A DNA stretch of 64,000 nt from Brasenia schreberi. Taxonomy: Eukaryota > Streptophyta > Magnoliopsida > Nymphaeales > Cabombaceae. Numbering within the stretch: the stretch's first letter is position 1; every line of letters starts with the position of its first letter. The DNA is taken from NCBI GenBank assembly GCA_036023115.1, contig JAYKKT010000087.1, positions 10,200,501 through 10,264,500 on the forward strand, written 5' to 3'. A model generated the notes under the pieces. The model worked only from the letters and a program-made list of their open reading frames with translations, ran no database searches and was not told the DNA's origin. The translations under genes were made by a program, and so were the position numbers. This document shows, in pieces, positions 35,131 through 45,804 of this stretch.

Positions 35131-35415
35131 AACAAATATATGAATGGGCCTATCTATCTATCTATATATCCACATCCACATTTTACCATCAAATGAGTTG
35201 GCTTACAACTAATCGATCATATACTTGGGTTAAGTGACAGGTGTCTTCACGTAAATCAACAGTCCCAGTATTCGAGCATTTGCAAGGAATGCTATTTTCA
35301 TGGATAATTCTCCAGCAATAACTGTCGAATTTTCCGGAAGGGATAAACACGTTTTAAATACGGCTGGCTTTTATCATAATTTCCTTATGTAGTTGGTCTC
35401 TTCCAATCGCCGCTT

Positions 35416-35424
35416 TATATATTT
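35416..35424 (+). promoter_or_regulatory. Candidate TATA box of the inositol transporter gene
   Basis: TATATATTT followed by a pyrimidine/GA-rich leader (35480-35500). The coding start is 1.06 kb downstream, so a 5'UTR intron would be needed; a good acceptor (ctttttgcag) ends at 36360. Inference only. Confidence 0.4.
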
Positions 35425-35708
35425 AACATTCGGCTCCTCGAAGACTGCTCAATTTTGTTGGGTTGCGTGCTTCGTTGCAGAGAGAGAGAGGGAGGGCCTG
35501 GGTTGAAGAGGGGAGCCTTGGTCTGAGGTGTTTTAGCTCCTACGATATGCATCTTATATGTTTTCCTATGTTAAATCTTTAGTTTAGTTGTTGGATGTTT
35601 GATTCTTCGTCATTGGGCTTTTTCTGCTTATTATCATGTTTGCTTGCTAAATATTCGGATATCAAAACGTTCAAGAGACTTTCTATCAGCATTCGTCTCT
35701 CTTGGTTT

Positions 35709-35751
35709 AGCCGATCCCATCTAGTATGGGAAAAGGCTTAGTTGTTGTTGT
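35709..35751 (+). mobile_element. Extremely short RTE tail insertion with target-site duplication
   Basis: Only about 43 bases: agccgatcccatctagtatg, ggaaaaggcttag and (TTG)n. It is flanked by attcgtctctcttggtt (35691-35707) and attcatctctcttggtt (35752-35768), a 17-bp duplication with one mismatch. Confidence 0.85.
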
Positions 35752-36405
35752 ATTCATCTCTCTTGGTTCGTGGGATGGGTGTTGAAGGTTATCTTGTTTT
35801 CTTTTTTATGGTTACGTGATTTATGGTGTCCCCAGATTTCTTCGTTTTTGTTACGCCAAGATATTGAATTTGTTATTTTTATTTGAAGGTCAAATTATTT
35901 AGGATGAAAACTATGTGGCTGCTTCTCTTCTTGCTTAATTACAGATGTCGCTTTTCTTCACCTCGTGACCGTATATCTTTCGTGTCAAGAACTGTTTTTT
36001 CTCTTTGTTTGTTTGCTTGTTTTTCAATGATTATGAATTTTTCGTTATAGAGCGCACAATGGAAAAGCTATAGCCCATGAATACATACTTGCATTTCGTA
36101 TCTATATATAAGTAAATAATTTTAATGACCATGCCGAATTCCTGTTTTCCATCCTCTGTTTATCCTTTCTGTTCTATTTTTCTTCACTTTTAGTGCAATG
36201 AGCTGATACCAAGAGTTCCCCTTTGATGTTTTTGCATTGGCTGCTTTTATTTATTGATGTGATTCTCTTGGTTGGTGTCTTCCAAGTGGGAAATTCTACT
36301 TATGTTGATTCTTATCTTCAATTGAATCTAGCATCAAGCTTTTCTTTCGACTTTTTGCAGACAGATAGAAGGCTAAACTCGGGTTATATTGGGGAACCCG
36401 ACTTA

Positions 36406-36450
36406 ATGCTATGTACGCCACGCAACTTTGAAAGATTGAAAAGATTTTGA
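36406..36450 (+). other. Possible uORF in the transporter leader
   Basis: If the 5'UTR exon begins at 36361, a 14-codon open frame (ATG at 36406, TGA at 36448-36450) precedes the main start at 36487. Confidence 0.3.
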
Positions 36451-36486
36451 TTGATAGCTTTTATAGTCATACAAGGCTAGGAGGCC

Positions 36487-39400
36487 ATGGAGGGTGGAGT
36501 TTCCAAACCAAGCAAAACCGAATTTAAGGAATTTAGATCTTTGATATGGAAGAATCCTTATGTGCTCAGACTTGCCTTTTCTGCCGGTATTGGCGGTCTC
36601 CTTTTTGGCTACGACACTGGTAAGTTAAACTTGGTTTTTAGCCTCATGATTTTTGTTTTTGAAGTAATTCTGAGATTACTTTCGGTTCTTCACACTGTTA
36701 TATCATCATTCATGTACAAGTACTGTTGGATTCAACCAAGTTCATGATTCCAGGGTTTCTACATGTGGAGTTGATGAACTTGGCCCTCTTTCACTCGATC
36801 ACAAACACATCCATGTTATCCTAAAGTTAAAACTCTCTCCATTAGTTGGCTTGTGCACGACTTGATAATGTGATGGGAAAACCCAATCTGTGTTTCCTTT
36901 TAACTAGTGAAGATAAGCTTGTGTAGAAGTAGAAGATTTAATTTTACTCAGTGTTGTGTATGAACTATAAAGACTTGGCTGTCATCCAAAATCTACAATT
37001 AAGATGTAGCAGCAGCATCCTATCCAAAACCATAGAGCTGTTTAGAGTTCATTTGCTATTTTCCTATTTCACTCTTGCTATGTGACCTATTACAAGTGAA
37101 AGATAATCTACCTGTTAATTGCTATGAACATGAATATTATGGTGATATGGGAAAAGATGCTCAACTGCTACTGTGAGTGGTGAGGAAAAACTCAGGCAAA
37201 TATAGCTTGTGTGTTAGTCCATGTGGTCAATGACAATTGTTGTGCTTGGTCATTTAGTGCTTCTAAAACTGAACTATGCTCACAACAATTACGGTTAGTG
37301 GTGAGTTAATAGTGAGAAAATAGAGCTCTGAGTGTGTGTAAATGCACCTGTCTGCTTCTGTTGATGATGACAACAAGAGGACTTTCTAATTGAACTTCTT
37401 TTATGATATATTGGCAGGTGTTATCTCTGGTGCTCTTTTATATATTCGAGATGATTTCCGATCTGTGGACCAGCATACGGTCCTTCAGGTAAGCTCTTTG
37501 GAAGAGTCTGAATTTAAATTACTAATTCTCATTTTGGGATGTAGTTGATCATTTATCGGTTAAAGGAAACTACACCAGTTATCTTGGGTCACTCTAAGCA
37601 ATTGATCCTGTGACAGATGCTTACAATTTAAAACATGTAAATATTTGGCAGGAAACAATTGTCAGTATGGCTACAGCTGGTGCTATAATCGGTGCAGCAC
37701 TTGGTGGAACTCTGAATGATCGAATTGGTCGGAAAAAGTCAATATTGATTGCTGATGTTCTGTTCTTTGTTGGTGCAATCATCATGGCTGCCGCACCGAA
37801 TCCAGGTGTGATCATCCTTGGAAGGATTTTTGTGGGTCTAGGGGTCGGAATGGCATCTATGACATCACCTCTCTATATTTCAGAGGCATCGCCAGCTAAA
37901 GTCAGAGGTGCACTTGTTGCCACAAATGGCTTGCTTATTACTGGGGGGCAATTTTTATCATATCTCATTAATCTAGCCTTCACTAAGGTAATTATAAACC
38001 ATACGAAATTCTTTTGTGATGACATCAGTAGTTGGTCATCTGATGCAGTCCTTGAGTGATGCATGTGAACGTAAACACCTCAGCATATAAAAAACGTTTT
38101 TTTTTACATAAATATCTTCTGTGAATAGGCTTTGAAACATTTCACTTATTTTATGTAGGCACCTGGAACATGGCGTTGGATGCTTGGAGTTGCAGGATTG
38201 CCTGCTGTGGTGCAGTTTCTGCTGATGTTCTCTCTCCCGGAGTCACCTAGATGGCTATTCAGAGAGGTTGGTAGGCTGGGTGTTATGCTTGAAAGGATTT
38301 GTTGATTGCTAAATTCAGCCATGTCTACAACCAAATGATTGATCATGATCGCCTCTTGGAATTTGTTGTTTGCTAAATTCAGCCATGTCTATGACCAAAT
38401 GATTGATCATGATTGCTTCTTGGTGGACTAGCAATTGAAATTTGGAAAGAATTAGTCTTCTTTGTAGCTAAGGGACTTGGTCCAAAGATGCAAACTTATC
38501 ACCCAATTAAGTTTATCACAACTCATGGCTGATTAGATTGCTGCCTAACAGAATCTAGATCGTTTGGTTCAATATCAAATGTTAATTAGCAATTTGCAGC
38601 ATCACTGGAGTGAAAGATGTATGTATACATACAAGTTCACTATCAAGAAATACATCACACGTATTTTAAGTATCTACATGTAAAAGTTACTGGGTCACCT
38701 CTGAAAACATTATGTTCTCAGTTACTCTTTGCAATGCATGTGATCGAACACCTACCCGATTCAAGAGTTATTTTCTTCAAATGCATTTGTTTTATAGCTC
38801 ACTTATGTACTCCTTTCTAATTGAGTAATTGCAGAACAGAGATGAGGAAGCAGCTGCAATCTTAAGGAAAATCTATCCTCCATCTGAAGTTGATAGAGAG
38901 ATTGAGGCCCTTCAGAAGTCTGTTCAAGCTGAACTTGAGGAGGAAGGTTCTATTGGGAAAATCAGTCTCATCAAACTTTGGAAAACAAAGATCATCCGCC
39001 GTGGACTAATAGCTGGCATTGGAGTTCAGGTTGCTCAGCAATTTGTGGGCATCAATACGGTCATGTATTATAGCCCAACCATAGTTCAGTTGGCTGGTTT
39101 TGCTTCAAATAAGACAGCTCTGGCACTCTCTCTGATCACCTCTGGCCTGAATGCGGTAGGGACCATAATCAGCATGTTCTTTGTTGACAGAACAGGAAGG
39201 AGAAAACTCATGCTAATAAGTCTGGTTGGCATAGTAGTAACTCTAGTATCCCTAACTGCAGTTTTCCATGAAAGTGCAACACACTCACCAGCCGTTGGAA
39301 GCATAGAAACAGCTCACTTTGGGAACTATACATGTCCCAACTACGGTGCAATGCCAACGGCAAAATGGAACTGCATGACATGCTTGAAGGCCTCTGCTGA

Positions 39401-40245
39401 TTGCGGGTTTTGTGCCAACGGCTCGAATAAGGTTAGTTTTTAATTCTAACAAGAATTCTTTCAGTGTTTAACTAATTCTTGATGAGGTATTTGCTTTATT
39501 GACTCTCAGAGATGCAAAAAGACTGTTTGGTGTATCTCATAAGATCTATCAACAGTGTAAATTCTAGTCCACACACTGTATTATCCGTCTTTGTACATTG
39601 ATGTGAACCAATGTAGAGTAGGACCAATTATAGCTTTTAGACTGTAAAAGAAAGGAAACTTGCCCAAGCCTTAGTGTAGCACACCACAGAAAAAGAAGCA
39701 AACTCACTCAAGTTTTTCATGGCAACTAAGAGTTCTCCTGTAACTCTCTCTATTAATGCTTATTGCAGCTCAAGCCAGGAGCCTGCTTGATAGTAAATGA
39801 TGGAGCAAAGAATTCATGCCACAGCGAGCACCGTCAGTGGTACATCCGAGGGTGCCCGAGCAGCTTTGGCTGGTTCGCCTTGATCTGCCTCGCTCTCTAC
39901 ATCATCTTCTATGCCCCCGGCATGGGGACCATTCCCTGGATTGTTAACTCGGAGATATACCCATTGAGATACAGGGGAGTCTGCGGGGGAATTGCTGCCA
40001 CTGCAAATTGGATCTCCAATCTCATTGTCTCCCAGACCTTCTTGTCATTGACTGAAGCACTAGGAACAGCATGGACCTTCCTTCTCTTTGCTGTCTTCGC
40101 ATTCATCTCCCTCGGGTTCGTCTCCCTCTTCGTGCCAGAGACGAAAGGTCTGCCATTTGAGGAGGTTGAGAAGATGCTGGAGCATGGAGGTGTTGGGCGC
40201 TGGAACAAAGGAGTAGCAGATGGTGAGAAAACTCTGCCAACCTGA
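36487..40245 (+). CDS. Inositol transporter, INT2-like (MFS)
   Basis: Six coding exons: 36487-36619, 37418-37488, 37652-37987, 38159-38266, 38835-39431 and 39769-40245. All junctions are GT-AG and in phase, giving 573 residues. Major facilitator/sugar-porter proton symporter for myo-inositol, normally at the plasma membrane for INT2/INT4-type proteins. Visible motifs: [20 protein letters not shown] in the first membrane helix, [86 protein letters not shown] and PETKG. The long Cys-rich extracellular loop (C-x-TCLKA-x-x-DCGFC, spanning the last two exons) is the INT2/INT4 hallmark and is absent from INT1. The N-terminus (MEGG) and overall match favour INT2. The full length suggests a functional gene. 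Confidence 0.93.
38297..38424. repeat. Intronic tandem duplication, period 64 bp
   Basis: Two copies containing 'gctaaattcagccatgtcta' and 'ccaaatgattgatcatgat' lie in the fourth intron of the inositol transporter gene. Confidence 0.9.
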
Positions 40246-40796
40246 GCCAACTAGTGCCATTTTCTTTGTTTTTTTTCTTCATAGTGTAAAAGAAAGAAAT
40301 ATTTTAGTTGGTCGGCCTTCGTTGAGTTCACCACTACTTAGAGAAAGATGGGTTTCGGTTTTTTTGGTGTGCCTTCATTAATCAAAGGAAGATGTGAGGC
40401 ACATTCTGTTGAACTGACACTGTTGATAATTAGTGGGTACGCTAGTTTATTGTGGTTTATGTTGAATTGTTCTTTGACTAATTACATCACATGGACACAT
40501 CAAAATGACACGGTGCTACCTGCCTTACTCCTATATGAGTTAACTACAGGTAGGGGACATGAAACTAGGTCAAGTTGACACAGTTGTATGTAAGTGCTGC
40601 TACATGCGATGAAAGCCTTGCTCTCAACTTTCTCCTTTCCCTTTTGGATTGTGGGAGAGGTGTGGGAGGGGATAATGTGTTGGTGGGCTGTATGGTAAAA
40701 CATTCTCAAACCGCCAACCCGAAAGCCATATAGTAGAAATCTGAATCGGGGATGCAAATACATCATAATGCGGATCGGGTGCAGATTCTGTAATTT
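40246..40796. other. 3' flank of the transporter gene
   Basis: Probable 3'UTR followed by intergenic DNA; no gene seen. Confidence 0.45.
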
Positions 40797-40905
<109 letters not shown>

Positions 40906-40944
40906 GGTGAAAATAAGGAACAATTATAAAAAGAAAGAGCACAA

Positions 40945-41010
40945 GAAGTGATAGTCACTTGGTTATAAGGTCACGAGTTCGATTTCAGGGCCGTGTATCA
41001 GGCTTCAGCG
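40945..41010 (+). mobile_element. tRNA-derived SINE fragment
   Basis: 'gtgatagtcacttggttata' followed by 'aggtcacgagttcgatttca' resembles box A and box B of the local SINE family. The 3' end is not recognised. Confidence 0.45.
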
Positions 41011-41269
41011 TCTCCATAACAACCAAATCGGCTCCATGGATTCTTTCACAAGTCATAGCGCGTGATCTTGTATCATCCAATATTTCTTGGGTTTTTCTTT
41101 CCTTCTTTCAAAATGTTCACTGTCTGTCTAGTTTTTTGCATGAACTTTTCTTGGTCGCTTTGTATCCCTTTCGTCTTTTATCTCCCATCTATCTATGAAA
41201 CCCTTTAGGCTCTTTCTTGGACGAGGTCCCTTTCATCATTAAAAAGGAATGAAAAGGAAAACCTCCATG

Positions 41270-41400
41270 CGAGGACAGGTTCGAGGACCCCTTGGTCAAA
41301 GGGGAGGTCCAGATTCCGGGACGGAGCCGTATGACGCGAGAGTGTCACGTACGGTTCCTTTGAGAAGGGTGTGATACCACCACCCATCAGGCCCAACAAG
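41270..41400 (+). other. Organelle-derived DNA with group II intron domains V-VI
   Basis: 41324-41357 is a 34-nt group II intron domain V: GAGCCGTA pairs with TACGGTTC, an inner stem TGACGC/GTGTCA is closed by a GAGA tetraloop, and a CG bulge sits on the 3' side. It is followed by a domain-VI-like hairpin (GGGTG...CACCC, about 41368-41387). The GC-rich flank ('gaggacaggttcgaggaccc') resembles plant mitochondrial introns. The surrounding host exon was not identified; fragment limits are unknown, perhaps 41050-41480. Nuclear group II introns are not expected, so this is a nuclear copy of mitochondrial (less likely plastid) DNA. Confidence 0.75.
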
Positions 41401-41479
41401 CGATCCATGGGAGATGCATCCCTACTTACCTGGTTCATGCACGTCTCTCCTTCCAGGAAGTTGGCCACCTATCCTAGAT

Positions 41480-42018
41480 CTTTTTATTTTGAACGACTTT
41501 TCTCTAATAACCTTATTATATATGATTCACACATCTATGCTTATATTTTTCATTTCGGCCACCCGATTGTAAAAAAAGACTAAAAAAACACTCTAATTTC
41601 ACCTAACCTTACTGATTTATGAATGAGAGCTCCTTTTTTCTAGAATCATAATTTGTTTATGCTCTTTGGGATGGAATCGCCGAAGCCATCGGAACGATGG
41701 TCACCCAATGACTCTTACACTCCACTAATGCTACTGAGGGTTTTGGTGGTCACCATTGGTGCGTACCATAGTGGGGGTCTTTGACAGGAGCAACAAGGTC
41801 ACCGTAAGGTTGATCTTTCTTTTAGGGCCCTCGAACTCATTTTAAGAGAAGAAAAACTTTCGAAGAGGGGCAATAATATTGTGACCTCCAGTAGTGAAGT
41901 GCTGGCGCATTGGCCACCACTAGATTTGTTCAATGAATGCAAGCCTAGCGAACCATCCCCGTTTTGGAGACTCTTTCACATTGTTGCATTGCATCTAGTA
42001 GAAACTGAAATACCAACT
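41480..42018. other. Intergenic, no gene recognised
   Basis: No supported gene; may include more organelle-derived sequence, but I cannot identify it. Confidence 0.35.
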
Positions 42019-42026
42019 ATTCTACA

Positions 42027-42170
42027 CAGTGACGGATCCAGAAACTTGTTTCGGGTGGGAAGGACATCAAGTTCGGGTGAGACGGGCTTCAAAGATTTTC
42101 ATTTTTTGCTGAGAATTTGAATACAAATATAGAAATTTTCAGAATCTCAAGTAACGTAGATCCGCCATTG
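42027..42170. mobile_element. hAT-like MITE, 144 bp
   Basis: Terminal inverted repeats CAGTGACGGATC at the left end and CAATGGCGGATC (reverse complement of the right end) match at 10 of 12 positions. Perfect 8-bp flanking duplication ATTCTACA at 42019-42026 and 42171-42178. An 8-bp duplication and CA-starting ends fit the hAT superfamily. No coding capacity. Confidence 0.85.
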
Positions 42171-42676
42171 ATTCTACATAGAGAAATGGTGATGGAATAT
42201 AGAGGCCAAGTTTTGATAATGAACCGGAGTGAGTTGCATGGCTCCGCAACTGTCATGACCGGCTGCCTTCCTTGACTCTGCAAAGTAGAGCTGGCAAATG
42301 AGCTAAGGCTAACCAAACTTGGTTTTTTGTGGTTCATTCGCTGACCTAGAATGCTGCTAGTGGTTGGCTTATTGACTCCTTCGAGCCAAGCTGAGCATTA
42401 GTCGAGGTAGACTAGCCGAAAACAAGTTGATTATCAAAGTTATAGCCATAACTCGAACACAATTGAACATTGTTAACTCGAAAGTTGTACTCAACCATAA
42501 TCTTAAACGAAAATGAATAAGCTCAAGTTAAAGGTCTGGTTTGTGTAGGTGACAAAGCAAACACAAATAAGCTCAACATGAGCTGAACTGAGCCGAAACA
42601 CAATTGAACATGTTCTTTTTCTTTTCTTTTCTTTTCTTTTCTTCACCTAAGGGGTCAACATCGTCTCCAGTGTCCA

Positions 42677-42746
42677 AGTTCATGAACTATCCAAGAATTC
42701 AGGTCCAGTTCATGAACTATGAATGGAGTTGGAGTTCATGAACTAT
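42677..42746. promoter_or_regulatory. Triple AGTTCATGAACTAT repeat upstream of PGR5
   Basis: Three identical 14-mers at 42677-42690, 42707-42720 and 42733-42746, each holding the palindrome GTTCATGAAC, 270-340 bp before the PGR5 start codon. A binding role is inference. Confidence 0.5.
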
Positions 42747-43014
42747 GGACGGACCAGAACGAATGGCTTCCAAAAAAATTTCAACGTTACAAGAAAAAAT
42801 GAAGGCCTCAATAGTTCCGACGCCACCGAATCAAACTCAACGCCCTTCACAGACTTGTCCACGTCATCGCCACAGAATCCAAAACCCACCAATTGTGTGG
42901 CTTTCCTTCCGTGACTTTTTCACTCCAAACCCCCCAGCAACCACAGACTCTCTCTCTCTCACTAAAACCCATTCATCTTCTTCTCCAACCATTCTTCTGA
43001 GCACCGAGAGAGAG

Positions 43015-44232
43015 ATGGCTGCCACCTCCGTCAGCCTGTCTTCTTCCTTCCATTGGAGTTGGGGTTCGAGCATGGCAGGGGAGGAGGGCGCCAAGTTGAT
43101 GAGGTCGGTGCCCACTTTCGTCCGGACGACCAGACCCATCCGGTCGAGTCCGGTCATGAAGAACGTGAACGAAGGCAAGGGCGTATTCGCGCCACTGGTG
43201 GTTGTCACCAGGAACATCATAGGAAAAAAGCGTTTTAATCAACTTAGGGGCAAAGCCATCGCCTTGCACTCTCAGGTACTTTCAAAGACCTCATCTTCGT
43301 TTCTCTCTCCTCTTTCTTTCTTTTTCCTGGACAGAAAAAGAGAGGAATACCGGTGCTCGGTGACAAAAAAAATTACCAAAGGACAACAATAATTTTCATT
43401 TATTTGTCACCGTTTGAACATTTATCACTATATATATTTGAAATGAACGGTGATAAATGAAAATGGATAGGATTGAGTGTTTATATATATTTATATATGG
43501 TTTGCAGGTTTAACCATCCATAAACATTTCATCACTTGATTTATTGCACATAGATTAGTTAAATTATTTAAACAAGTTAATGGAAGATTAATAGTCCTGA
43601 TTAAGCCAACTAATGGACAAAATATCGACCTAATGGTATACATGCAAAGATTTTATTGTAGTAAGGTTGCACATACAACATGTAACATGAATTTTTAAAG
43701 GGGTGTGCGCACAAATCATCGAATTAACAAAGGTACACATGCAAGTAACTCTTTTATCATATAATGATGGACTAGTGCCCCCTTGCATGAGTTTTAGAGG
43801 CTCGGATGGTCTTCCCTGGGGCCTCACTACTCACTGTTGAACTGTCTTACGGAACAGTAGTTGATGAGACCACTTGTATTCTCTTGCAATACGATGCCAA
43901 GACTCTTGAACATTTACTGTGAAAGAAGAGAAACCCACATATTTTGGAAGAGGAGCAAACCAAGTCTCTATCATTAGTAGCCATATATTGAAGCATGGAG
44001 GATCACGCTTCAACAAGGCTACAACTAAAACCGAGACCAAGTTTCGGACCGGGGTTCCCTTTCTTCTTTCCGGTATTATTTGCAAAGGAACTCCTGAGAT
44101 TAATGGATTCTGTTATTACAAATGCAGGTAATAACGGAGTTCTGCAAATCGATCGGCGCTGATGGTAAACAGCGACAGGGTTTGATTCGACTGGCGAAAA
44201 AGAATGGAGAAAGACTTGGCTTTCTTGCTTGA
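43015..44232 (+). CDS. PGR5: PGR5, thylakoid proton gradient regulation
   Basis: Exon 1 is 43015-43275 and exon 2 is 44128-44232; a GT-AG intron of 852 bp in phase 0 separates them. The product is 121 residues. PGR5 is a small thylakoid-associated protein needed with PGRL1 for antimycin-sensitive cyclic electron flow around photosystem I. The N-terminal 45 residues are a Ser/Thr/Arg-rich chloroplast transit peptide. The mature part is almost invariant in plants: PVMKNVNEGKG, FAPLVVVTRN, GKKRFNQLRGKAIALHSQ, VITEFCKSIGAD and RQGLIRLAKKNGERLGFLA at the C-terminus. The start used is the ATG after a GAGAGAGAG leader; a longer upstream frame from 42745 is out-of-family sequence. Length is a little below the 133 residues of Arabidopsis because of a shorter transit peptide. 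Confidence 0.96.
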
Positions 44233-45489
44233 AATGGATCCCTTTTGCCAGTCTAATTCTATGTGAGATGTAAATGATCTCTTCAGGTTTCTTACCAATG
44301 ATGAAATGGGCTTAATTCTTGAAACAACAATTGAATTTTCGGACGGTAAACTCATATATAGAATGCCATTGTGGTTCGAATCAAACTCACCGACCATGAC
44401 TTCTTTCTTATTATGCGACTGCGCTTGGTTTTGGTTGAATGTTTATGTTTTTCTCCTTATAACTTGGATAACTGCCTTAACAAGGATCAGAGCGACGTAG
44501 TATAAGACCTCAAAATAAGGACACTAAGCAGGATACTGTCTTGATACAGCAAGGTGAACTCTCTATGCATGCTCATTTCTAATCCTCTACTCCCTATATG
44601 AACGAATGAATGATTGGGTTCTTGTACAGACAATGCTCCCTTTGGATGACACCATTTGAAAAGCAATTTACCTTATGCACAAAACGAATTTATTAATATC
44701 ACATTTGGATAAATTCTTTTAGAAACCAGATTAAAGATAGAGGGCAAATTTGTGTTTTTCTTCATATAGGTTCTTTACTGTAATTTTGGTAAATTATGGG
44801 CATAAGATCCATGAAAAGAATACTGATGCCTTACGTTAACCTTACCCGGCCAAACCCTTCTCGCTAATGTGGGATCTACAACACAAGGATTTCTTGCAAG
44901 GTCACTCACTCCAGTGCTATTTTCTCCAAATACGAATGACTTTGGAGCTTAAAAAGCAAATTCCTTGTAAAAGATTCAAGAAATCTTTACATCGACCGTT
45001 GGCTGCCTAATACTACCCTCCTCTCTTATATAGGCTTGGGACCGAGTTGAAAAGAAGGGTTGTTCAAAGTTTCAGAATTGTTGAGGAAGGAATTGGCTAA
45101 GGAGGTGGAGGAAACACCACGGATGTATCATGATTGTTTGTTACGAAAACGAAATCATACAAATGGTCTAGAACAAACTGAGCCAGCAGATGCTCAAAGT
45201 TGAAGTGGCGGCTTTGACTAAATTTTGTAGCCAAAGAATCCATTCAGCAAAAGAGACTAAGAGTTTCTTCCACAGGTATATTGAGCCGAGAAGAGACGAT
45301 CAAGTGATCGGAGAGATCACAATCAAGCACAGAAACGGCATGTCATCAACATTACGTAGAAGATGCGTTTTGGCACATCACCTGTTTGACGGCCAAGCAA
45401 GAATCAGTCATGACCTTGCAAGTTCGTACAGTGCGTAGTGCAATTTGTTTCGCCCGAAAAGACATCCCAGATACCAAATCTGGCTTAAA

Positions 45490-45523
<34 letters not shown>

Positions 45524-45804
45524 CCCAAGGCCCCAAAGCATAGGAATTGTCTTCCATGCTAACATGACATTTATTGCCTCTGCTCTAACAACCATTATCA
45601 AATGTCAACAACAATCATATTTTAACATACACTACTGTACAATTATCCTGATATATGAAAAAAATCAAGGTACATGTGGGAAAAGCTTTCGTTGGTATCT
45701 CCCACAAATCGAAAACGCTCGTTGTGCATGTGTCCTCCATGAGACTCAGCAGTGCCGAGTTGAACCAAGGTTCAGAATCTGGTTTCCATAGATGTCTCAT
45801 GTTT
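44233..45804. other. Intergenic between PGR5 and PEX12
   Basis: The two genes converge. No gene is seen. 45000-45040 carries 'cctcctctcttatatagg' plus 'cttgggaccg', resembling the RTE 5' leader near 21740 (minus strand). A (CT)n tract sits at 45492-45521. Confidence 0.45.

Noticed and set aside
41205..41583. ORFs on both strands around 41.2-41.6 kb
   Set aside because: They run through a group II intron domain V/VI, so the sequence is organelle intron/exon debris, not a nuclear gene.
42745..43014. N-terminal extension of PGR5 in the same open frame
   Set aside because: PGR5 homologs start at the MAATSVS-type ATG; the upstream part is low-complexity leader containing the 14-mer repeats.
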